From the NCBI GenBank assembly GCA_019415985.1, contig DXYE01000037.1:11321-22829 (forward strand): a DNA stretch of 11,509 nt, read 5' to 3'. The stretch is from Clostridiales bacterium (lineage in GTDB: Bacteria; Bacillota; Clostridia; Oscillospirales; CAG-272). Under the pieces are notes generated by a model. It saw only the letters and a program-made list of their open reading frames with translations. It had not been told where the DNA came from and searched no databases. This document shows positions 1-5,227 of this stretch, piece after piece (positions within the stretch are counted from its first letter, which is position 1; every line of letters starts with the position of its first letter). A program made the translations under genes and the position numbers.

Positions 1-70
1 CCGGGATTTTTTACTGTATAATGTACACGGCATAATATTACTTCACTGTAAAGCCCTCGCGGGCCGTGCA
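1..70. repeat. 70-bp direct repeat, copy 1 (cut by window edge)
   Basis: Matches positions 113-182 with only three differences (offsets 56, 57 and 67). It carries a TATAAT box at 17-22 and a small GC-rich hairpin at about 53-64 (GCCC-TCGC-GGGC). The repeat begins at base 1, so its true left end and any further upstream copies lie outside the window. Confidence 0.9.
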
Positions 71-84
71 CCGCAGATTTGTCC

Positions 85-102
85 GACTGAACAAGTTCAG
101 TC
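85..102. promoter_or_regulatory. Perfect 8-2-8 palindrome between the repeats, possible operator
   Basis: GACTGAAC-AA-GTTCAGTC is a perfect inverted repeat with a 2-nt centre. A loop this short favours a dimeric repressor site over an RNA hairpin. It ends 26 bp before the TATAAT box of repeat copy 2 (129-134), so it would lie near or just upstream of the -35 region of a promoter there. No good -35 hexamer is visible and no regulator gene lies nearby, so the operator role is inference. Confidence 0.4.
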
Positions 103-112
103 ATCCAAACTG

Positions 113-182
113 CCGGGATTTTTTACTGTATAATGTACACGGCATAATATTACTTCACTGTAAAGCCTCCGCGGGCCGCGCA
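113..182. repeat. 70-bp direct repeat, copy 2
   Basis: Second copy of the left-edge repeat at a 112-bp period, identical over its first 55 bp. Its TATAAT box is at 129-134. One change relative to copy 1 turns the hairpin arm GCCC into GCCT, which still pairs with GGGC through a G-U wobble. After 182 the two copies diverge. A separate short inverted repeat, GCAGCT-C-AGCTGC, follows at 180-192. Confidence 0.9.
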
Positions 183-446
183 GCTCAGCTGCATGCTCAC
201 CGCGGTCCAGAAGTGCTGAAGCTATGTCCTGCGGCTCTAATTGCGAAACAGGGACGGGCCGATATCAAATTTCCAGGCCGGCTAAACGCATGAAATATGT
301 CGAAATCGGGGAACCTAAAAAACGCAACTCTCGTCTGACTGTTAAAACAGAACCTTTCGAGGATGGTTTGGAAAGGGAACGGCCGTCTACGCTACATAAA
401 CGTGTACCCAGAAAAATGATCAGAACAGAAAGAGGCTATCGATTTT
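183..446. other. Upstream spacer, no gene supported
   Basis: Open frames here (for example 224-511 on the plus strand) have no good ribosome binding site or recognisable protein, and that one runs into the start of the hydrolase gene. A small inverted repeat CTGTT-AA-AACAG lies at 339-350. No convincing promoter pair for the hydrolase is visible. An AGAGG at 431-435 is its likely ribosome binding site. Confidence 0.5.
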
Positions 447-1403
447 ATGAAGAATCCTACGCAGGCAGACACATCGCAGACGCAAAGAGGACACTGCCAT
501 ACAGCATTTAAAAAGGTCGCTGCAGCTGCGGCTGCTGTTCTTCTCTCCGTCGCGTTGACTGCCCCTGTCATACTTTTTCTCTCAAAAAGAACGGTTTCGG
601 CGGGTCTTTTCACTGCGGATACTGCGGCGTCCATGAACCGGGGCCAGGCTGACAACGATACGCCTGGAACCCTGTCGGAAGAGGACCTGTTTCCACAGAC
701 TGAAGATACAACCAATACGGATACAACGCGTGTGGATACCACGGCGCCTCCGACGCCGATTCCCACGCCCGGCCCGTTTCACGCGGCCAATGAACTGCCC
801 GAAGGCCCCCTGGTTGATGACAGCTATTTCGAGGATGCTGTTTTCATTGGAAATTCTCTTGTCGTCGGTCTCTGGAAGGTCGGACCTCTGCCGGCGCAGT
901 TCTATGCGAACATTGGACTCTCCGTCTTCCATGTCTTTGACAAAAAGCTGGTATCCTCGGAGAACGGGGATATGCTGACGGCTCTGGAGGCCCTGAGGCA
1001 GAACGATAACTGCTCCAAGGTATACCTCATGTTCGGTATCAATGAAGTCGGATGGACCTCCGTCAATGTGTTCACCGCTAAATATGCAGAGCTGGTCGAT
1101 GCAGTCAAGGAAGCCCGTCCGAACGCAACCATATACGTCCAGACAATTCTGCCCATTAACGAAGAAGTGTATCTTACATCGCCGGAATATCAGAATACCA
1201 TCACCAATCAGCGCATATTGGAATTCAATCAGTCCATAGCCGAAATGGCTGCGCAGAAAGGCGTTTGTCTGGTCAATACGGCAGCCGGTCTCAGTACGGA
1301 GGATGGGGTCCTCCCCTCTGATGCAACAAGCGACGGCATTCATCTGTCAAAATATTATGTCGATAAATGGGCAGACTATCTACGGTCCCACACGATTCAC
1401 TGA
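447..1403 (+). CDS. Membrane-anchored SGNH/GDSL-type hydrolase
   Basis: The 318-residue product has a short cytoplasmic N-terminus, one hydrophobic segment (about 22-46, Ala/Val/Leu-rich after FKK) and a Thr/Asp/Pro-rich linker (about 55-112, ending PPTPIPTPGP). An SGNH hydrolase domain follows from about 125. The SGNH blocks are visible: FIGNSL with the nucleophile Ser137, the block II glycine near 157, GINE with Asn199, and DGIH with Asp296 and His299. SGNH enzymes are esterases or acetylases acting on O-acyl groups; the anchor and linker place this domain outside the cell, probably on cell-wall or surface glycan. The substrate cannot be read from sequence. There is no lipobox, so the hydrophobic segment is either a signal anchor or a cleaved signal peptide. 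The start has AGAGG 11 nt upstream. The DUF4358 lipoprotein gene follows in the same direction. Confidence 0.85.
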   Translation: MKNPTQADTSQTQRGHCHTAFKKVAAAAAAVLLSVALTAPVILFLSKRTVSAGLFTADTAASMNRGQADNDTPGTLSEEDLFPQTEDTTNTDTTRVDTTAPPTPIPTPGPFHAANELPEGPLVDDSYFEDAVFIGNSLVVGLWKVGPLPAQFYANIGLSVFHVFDKKLVSSENGDMLTALEALRQNDNCSKVYLMFGINEVGWTSVNVFTAKYAELVDAVKEARPNATIYVQTILPINEEVYLTSPEYQNTITNQRILEFNQSIAEMAAQKGVCLVNTAAGLSTEDGVLPSDATSDGIHLSKYYVDKWADYLRSHTIH

Positions 1404-1808
1404 ATACCTCAAAAGAGGCCTATATGGTCTGTATCCCACCGAGATGCTGTTTCCGTGGAAACGGACCAAATAGAACCGCATTGAACCGTATTCGTGCAAA
1501 ATGGGTTATTGTCGCGGGGCCTCCGGCGAAGCTGTACGCAGAGGCAGGCTGAACGTCTCCAATGTGACGACAATGTCACCTTCCATTTGCCGCCCGTATT
1601 ACCCAGTCCTTTCCGCATAAACGGGCCGCGGACTACTGAAAATGCCCACGTATAATTCGGACAACGGACAGGAAAAATAGGCTTTACAAATTCGGAGACA
1701 AAATAGCGAAGAATACGCATCTACAGGCGGCGGAAAGTACTGCCCTGTCATTTAGGCGGTCAAAAAACATTTGGGGAACCGCAACCCGGAAAGGACATGT
1801 AATCAACA
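1404..1808. other. 405-bp spacer between hydrolase and lipoprotein genes
   Basis: I support no gene here. A 103-codon frame on the minus strand (1409-1720) has no recognisable protein character. The spacer holds small inverted repeats: CCTC-AAAA-GAGG (1407-1418); GTTTCC-GT-GGAAAC (1449-1462), overlapping the alternative TCCGT-GGAA-ACGGA (1452-1465); and GTGAC-N6-GTCAC (1564-1579). None has a T-tract, so read-through from the hydrolase gene is possible. A TATAAT at 1651-1656 lacks a good -35. Confidence 0.5.
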
Positions 1809-2345
1809 ATGAAAAAGAAATGGATCAGAACGATCGCCACAATATCCTTGTTTATCATGCTTACCCCATTATTTGGCTGCGAACCCGGAGATCTGGAGAC
1901 AGAAAGTGACAGTGCCGGAACAGAGACAGGACCGTCGACAGTTCAGTCAAACGATGAGAAGAAGCTTGAGGATCTGGCTTCACAGCTTCTGAACAGCCAG
2001 ATTTTCAGTGAAAATATGACGGCAGCCTCCCCGTCCGCCATCCCGGCCATCTATGGCTGTACAGGCTTGGTGCGCAACGCCGTCTCCTATGCAGGAAGCA
2101 TGGCAACCGCAGAGGAATTCATCCTGTTTGAAGCCGAAAACACGGAGGCTGCCCTTCAGATAGCAGAAAAAATTGAAGCCTACCATAAAAAACAGACGGA
2201 TGATTTTGCCGATTACCGGCCCTCAGAGGTTCCCAAACTGTCAGAGGCTGTCATGCAGACCGACGGAGTTTATTATATCTATTGTGTCAGCAATGACGGC
2301 GATAAAGCGGCTAAGATCATAGGAGATTGGTTGAAGTCCTCATAA
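1809..2345 (+). CDS. DUF4358 domain lipoprotein
   Basis: The 178-residue product starts with MKKK and a hydrophobic stretch ending LFGC. Cys24 is the likely lipidated residue, although Phe at -2 makes the lipobox slightly unusual. An acidic Ser/Thr-rich linker (25-52) leads into the DUF4358 domain (about 53-178). The match rests on the arrangement of the ATAEEF segment, the long charged helix of the FEAENTEAALQIAEKIEAYH type, DDFADYRPSEVPKLS, and the final YYIYCVSNDGDKAAKII strand-helix. The function of DUF4358 is not established. In Clostridia the family is often encoded beside surface acyltransferase (MBOAT) and SGNH or DHHW proteins, so a role in surface O-acylation is inferred. The ribosome binding site is GGAAAGGA at 1788-1795, with rather long spacing. 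A strong terminator follows 25 bp after the stop. Confidence 0.85.
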   Translation: MKKKWIRTIATISLFIMLTPLFGCEPGDLETESDSAGTETGPSTVQSNDEKKLEDLASQLLNSQIFSENMTAASPSAIPAIYGCTGLVRNAVSYAGSMATAEEFILFEAENTEAALQIAEKIEAYHKKQTDDFADYRPSEVPKLSEAVMQTDGVYYIYCVSNDGDKAAKIIGDWLKSS

Positions 2346-2370
2346 GGCACTGCGCCTTTGTGCTCGTTGA

Positions 2371-2424
2371 CAGCAGTAGAGCGCAGACGCTGTACGCGGC
2401 GTCTGCGCTCTACTGCTGCTTTTT
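2371..2424 (+). terminator. Intrinsic terminator with a perfect 20-bp stem
   Basis: Arms 2371-2390 and 2399-2418 are perfectly complementary over 20 bp around an 8-nt loop, followed by CTTTTTATGTTT. It ends transcription of the lipoprotein gene. On the minus strand the hairpin is not followed by a U-tract, so it would be a poor intrinsic terminator for the convergent gene that stops at 2444, although it may block RNA polymerase or protect a 3' end. A smaller hairpin, AAGGC-N5-GCCTT, precedes it at 2344-2358. Confidence 0.92.
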
Positions 2425-2443
2425 ATGTTTCTATATATCAATC

Positions 2444-3127
2444 TCAGCTTTGCATATCCAAGGCAATTCTCTTCTCAAAAACCGATGTCTGCCGTCTGCC
2501 GCTGTTTTGATTTTGAAAGCGGAAGACATTGGTAAACAGAACAGCTTCCCGTGTTCCGCTGAGATACCAGCTGCTTTCTGTCGGCATTACGCCGGATGCC
2601 GTTTTCACCTCTTCCCGCAATTTTTTCCATTCACTGCCAAAAAAGCGGGAAGCTGGCAGGAGGCATTCACTGTGCAGGTCCCAAACCTCCGCATTTTTTG
2701 AAAACATTTCCGTTCGCGCTCCCCGCGTAACTGTCGCTGATATTCTGATGCTCAGATAATGTTCAATCGGCAGCAATTCAAAAAACATGCCTGCCTTGAT
2801 CCCTTTGTACAGAAATTTCTTGTTCGGTTCAGTCATGCTGTCATACCGTTCCCGTTCGTTTACTGCCAGCTTTTCAGCACAATATTTATAGAAATTACCG
2901 GCTACCGCCGCCATATGGGCATTCAGGACCGATTTAAAATTCTCTCCGGAATTTCCCTTTTTGGTTTTTGTTCTGCGGTTCTTCTTACCAGATTCCAGCC
3001 TGCTGTCTTCGGTCTCGCTTTGCAGCAGCTGCGGATAGGTGATTCTGATATCTGCAAACCGAATACCATTTTCCTCTATCGTCTTTTTGACGACCAGCAT
3101 CCGGTACGCTGTCTGCTGTGGCTCCAT
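2444..3127 (-). CDS. Uncharacterised protein, DUF3298-like
   Basis: The product has 227 residues and no signal peptide or membrane segment. A basic linker (about 48-62, KKNRRTKTKK) splits it. Residues 19-33 (ENGIRFADIRITYPQ) and 124-170 form a pattern like the RsiV/DUF3298 fold: YLSIRISATVTRGART, then AEVWDL, then CLLPASRFF, with FYL-type and LFTN strands near 187-201. The resemblance is by eye and only moderate. DUF3298 proteins are often extracytoplasmic; this one appears cytoplasmic, which is unusual, and the role is unknown. A strong GGGAGGT at 3138-3144 (minus strand, 10-nt spacing) fixes the start. The gene converges on the DUF4358 gene. I see no convincing promoter upstream, and the next minus gene is 647 bp away, so it is probably transcribed alone. 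Confidence 0.8.
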   Translation of the reverse strand: MEPQQTAYRMLVVKKTIEENGIRFADIRITYPQLLQSETEDSRLESGKKNRRTKTKKGNSGENFKSVLNAHMAAVAGNFYKYCAEKLAVNERERYDSMTEPNKKFLYKGIKAGMFFELLPIEHYLSIRISATVTRGARTEMFSKNAEVWDLHSECLLPASRFFGSEWKKLREEVKTASGVMPTESSWYLSGTREAVLFTNVFRFQNQNSGRRQTSVFEKRIALDMQS

Positions 3128-3266
3128 TCGTTTTCACACCTCCCGTTTGATCATTGTCCGTTTTAAGGCTCCAAGGATATCCAGTCTACCGCACTTCCGG
3201 CCTGAATCGCTTTTTACCCGTATCGGATAGGGCCGCACCCCGCGAAACAGAAAATCCTCGGCGCTT

Positions 3267-3275
3267 TGTTATAAT
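3267..3275 (+). promoter_or_regulatory. Extended -10 promoter element without a downstream gene
   Basis: TGTTATAAT is an exact TGn-TATAAT extended -10 on the plus strand. No -35 hexamer sits 17 bp upstream (ACAGAA), which extended -10 promoters can do without. Nothing protein-coding lies downstream on the plus strand before 5228, so any transcript would be non-coding and run through the structured region at 3452-3641. Confidence 0.4.
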
Positions 3276-3451
3276 ATATGCATGTATACCCCATTTGTAT
3301 GAAGATCGTTCAGCGTTACCCCTATACCGCGCAAAAAAGCTCCGTAAAACAGCACAGCATAAGTCTTTGCTTTGAAATACGGTCATAGGTTAACTGCATA
3401 CGGCCGCGGCAGGAACGGACTCGCTTCCGTCCCGTCATCGGCATCTCAACA

Positions 3452-3514
3452 TCTCAAAAATTTATTACAGCATTTCATGCTCTTATTTTTGATAAGATAA
3501 ATTGTATTTTGAGA
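3452..3514. ncRNA. Candidate structured RNA, three-way junction
   Basis: An outer helix pairs TCTCAAAA-ATTTAT (3452-3465) with ATAAAT (3497-3502) and TTTTGAGA (3507-3514), with a 4-nt bulge at 3503-3506. Inside are two hairpins: GCAT-TTC-ATGC (3470-3480) and CTTAT-TTTTG-ATAAG (3482-3496). The second abuts the outer helix directly, which would allow coaxial stacking. The base composition is AT-rich, so chance pairing is a real possibility. The fold exists on either strand: a non-coding transcript on plus, or the 3' region of the membrane-protein mRNA on minus. Confidence 0.25.
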
Positions 3515-3604
3515 AAGTGCAGCAGCAAGGTTTTCATTTATATGGCCCGCCTGCATTACCTCAAAACCAAAGCACAGCGGTACAATACATGATAAACACA
3601 GCAA

Positions 3605-3641
3605 GAGCGTGCTGCAAATGAATTCATTTTGCAGCACGCTC
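3605..3641 (-). terminator. Long hairpin, probable 3' end for the membrane-protein gene
   Basis: Arms 3605-3618 and 3628-3641 are perfectly complementary (14 bp). The stem can extend through TGAA/TTCA around the central GAATTC with one bulged T (3627). On the minus strand it lies about 135 bp past the stop of the membrane-protein gene and is followed by TTGCTGTGTTTATC, a weak U-rich tail. On the plus strand it is followed by CCAAAAC, with no U-tract. The terminator call on the minus strand is therefore tentative. Confidence 0.5.
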
Positions 3642-3774
3642 CAAAACATCCTATTATCCCTGAACCCTTGACTGAGAGAAAGATCTCTTCTCTCTCGGAG
3701 AGACTGTACGCGCGTTCGGCGGGTTGCAGCCAATTTCATAAATCTGTCGGATTTTGTCGCCAAGTCTCCATGTC

Positions 3775-4770
3775 CTATCGTCTTCCGGTTCCAAGATATG
3801 TTGCACCTCTCGAATGCGCACCTTCTATATGCTCAGACGTCATACTGCCGCCCGTTTGTATACTCCTGTACGCTGCACGCCGCGCATGTCCAAGAAGAAG
3901 CTTGTAGGAACGGGATATCCTGCACAGCTTCCGGCGAACGGTCTCGGTAATGCGTGTGTGTGATGCTTCGTTTAAATAGGTATAAAGCGTTTGAATTAGA
4001 AACAAACTGTCGAAAAAGGCATATTTCAGACTGTATACAACCGCAAAGGCAAGGATGACGGCAAAATATGAAAACTTGTCCAACGATAAAAGGCCGAACA
4101 GGGAGAGAAAAAGAAAGGACAGCGCAACCGTACCTACCACCATAAAGACTGCCATTGCCACTGTTATCTCAGACGCCTTCCGCATCAGTTTTCTGTATTT
4201 GACCGCAAATACCGCTGTTCCATCCGCCAGAGCAGCCAGCAGCGGCTGACGCGGATTTGCCAACGCGAACGACATACACCAGGCAACCGGATATCTGAAA
4301 AGGAGGTGTTGAAAAAAGGCGCCGATGGTATTGAGCGCAGCCATACCCGGCACATCCTCCCCGTCCGACGCGTACCGTTCACCCGCACGTCGGAACTGTT
4401 TGGCCGTACTCCTTACCATCCGCTCGCAGATAAAGTAATTTTGAGCCGAAACGAACCGCCGCATCACATACTCTGCCGCCGCAGACACCTGCCCCGTCCG
4501 CAGCCGCTGGTATCCGTAGGTTCTGGTGACTGCTGCAATGTGTCCAGTCTCCACAAGAAAGCCTAAATACTGCCTGAAGGTATAATATACGACAGCGCAG
4601 AGCGGGAGCCACACAACAAACATGATGGCGGCAAAAACGTCGGAGGCCAAAGACCCCAGCCCCACCAGAACGGCAAACAGTACCGTACATAAAATGATAT
4701 ACGCAAGGCTCAGAAGAAGCTTCAGCCAAGAAAAAATCACCGTTTTTCGAAAAACACCGTATGGCCTCAT
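3775..4770 (-). CDS. Multi-pass membrane protein of unknown function
   Basis: I do not recognise the family. From the chosen start the product is 331 residues. Hydrophobic segments lie at about 13-38, 43-65, 201-228 and 232-258, with a weaker one near 155-173. A charged soluble region (about 75-150) contains YFICERMVRSTAKQFRR and RYASDGEDVPG, and the basic tail (268-331) is probably cytoplasmic. The frame stays open to an ATG at 4866 (363 residues). I prefer the ATG at 4768-4770 because GGGAGG precedes it by 4 nt, while the 4866 ATG has no ribosome binding site and lies only about 3 nt from the predicted transcription start. The upstream residues lack membrane character. It is transcribed divergently from lepA; no neighbour hints at its role. 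Confidence 0.85.
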   Translation of the reverse strand: MRPYGVFRKTVIFSWLKLLLSLAYIILCTVLFAVLVGLGSLASDVFAAIMFVVWLPLCAVVYYTFRQYLGFLVETGHIAAVTRTYGYQRLRTGQVSAAAEYVMRRFVSAQNYFICERMVRSTAKQFRRAGERYASDGEDVPGMAALNTIGAFFQHLLFRYPVAWCMSFALANPRQPLLAALADGTAVFAVKYRKLMRKASEITVAMAVFMVVGTVALSFLFLSLFGLLSLDKFSYFAVILAFAVVYSLKYAFFDSLFLIQTLYTYLNEASHTRITETVRRKLCRISRSYKLLLGHARRAAYRSIQTGGSMTSEHIEGAHSRGATYLGTGRR

Positions 4771-4875
4771 GTTTCCTCCCTGACACGGTTTTTCCCGCTG
4801 GTCCAAGGTCATTTCAGGCTCTTCACATTTACCATTTATAGCAGAAAAAACACGTTTACTCTCCATTTTCTATAT

Positions 4876-4904
4876 ATTATACAGAAGATTTCACAAAAAA
4901 TCAA
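4876..4904 (-). promoter_or_regulatory. Sigma-A promoter of the membrane-protein gene
   Basis: On the minus strand TTGATT (4899-4904) is followed after 17 bp by TATAAT (4876-4881). The predicted transcription start is near 4869. This gives a leader of about 100 nt to the ATG at 4770 and almost none to the ATG at 4866, which is the main reason for choosing the shorter protein. Confidence 0.75.
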
Positions 4905-5097
4905 TTATTTTTGCAAATTTATTCAGCGTGCCTTTATAGCTCACCTCCTTCTGTATACGTCTTCACCCCGCTTTTCTGAAGTCATACATTCTCCGGTTAT
5001 ACGCTTTTTCCCTACAAAATATGGTTGAGGTTGCCCCTTTTTCGAATTTTCAAGCCCGCTCTCGGAATAAAGTTGTCGCAATTTTATAAAAATACCC

Positions 5098-5127
5098 TTG
5101 ATTTTCCTGTGCGATATGCTATATAAT
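5098..5127 (+). promoter_or_regulatory. Sigma-A promoter of lepA
   Basis: TTGATT (5098-5103), an 18-bp spacer and TATAAT (5122-5127). Transcription would start near 5134, leaving an untranslated leader of about 94 nt before lepA. Confidence 0.75.
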
Positions 5128-5177
5128 AATATACTGTATCCATATTTTTGTCCTTTGGCAGATTTTTAAATCCTTGA

Positions 5178-5203
5178 ACCGATGCTCTGCAACAGCATCC
5201 GGT
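5178..5203 (+). other. Hairpin in the lepA leader
   Basis: ACCG-ATGCT (5178-5186) pairs with AGCAT-C-CGGT (5194-5203): nine base pairs with one bulged C around a 7-nt loop. It sits about 15 nt before the ribosome binding site. No U-tract follows, so it is not an attenuator. It might affect translation or mRNA stability, which is untested inference. Confidence 0.45.
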
Positions 5204-5227
5204 CGATTGTAAAATAAAGGAAAGTGT

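Larger units (their letters stand above)
3128..3774. other. About 650 bp without a supported gene, rich in structure
   Basis: No open frame here has a good ribosome binding site and protein character. The 105-codon minus frame (3446-3763) needs a TTG start and runs through the hairpin at 3605-3641. The stretch instead holds a plus-strand extended -10 (3267-3275), a three-way-junction fold (3452-3514), a long hairpin (3605-3641), and two mutually exclusive GA/TC-rich hairpins: GAGAGAA 3674-3680 with TTCTCTC 3688-3694, or TCTCTC 3689-3694 with GAGAGA 3698-3703. Confidence 0.5.
4867..5227. other. Divergent promoter region between membrane-protein gene and lepA
   Basis: This 361-bp gene-free stretch carries one promoter in each direction: 4876-4904 to the left and 5098-5127 to the right. 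Between them, TCACCTCCTT at 4941-4950 reads AAGGAGGTGA on the minus strand, a full-strength Shine-Dalgarno sequence with no ATG or TTG at usable spacing. No coding potential is otherwise visible. Confidence 0.6.

Noticed and set aside
1..182. CRISPR array
   Set aside because: There are only two units, the repeat is 70 bp with an internal promoter-like box, and no cas genes are nearby.
66..511. Two plus-strand open frames (75 and 95 codons) across the repeats and the hydrolase start
   Set aside because: They lack good ribosome binding sites, cross the repeat copy or the hydrolase N-terminus, and have no recognisable protein character.
582..1343. 253-codon minus-strand frame inside the hydrolase gene
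   Set aside because: It lies opposite a gene with intact SGNH motifs and has the Arg-rich, low-complexity look of an antisense shadow.
1409..1720. 103-codon minus-strand frame in the 405-bp spacer
   Set aside because: The composition is unlike a folded protein, no ribosome binding site stands out and no family is recognised.
3446..3763. 105-codon minus-strand frame with a hydrophobic stretch after the membrane-protein gene
   Set aside because: It needs a TTG start, lacks a ribosome binding site and contains the 3605-3641 hairpin, which better explains the sequence.
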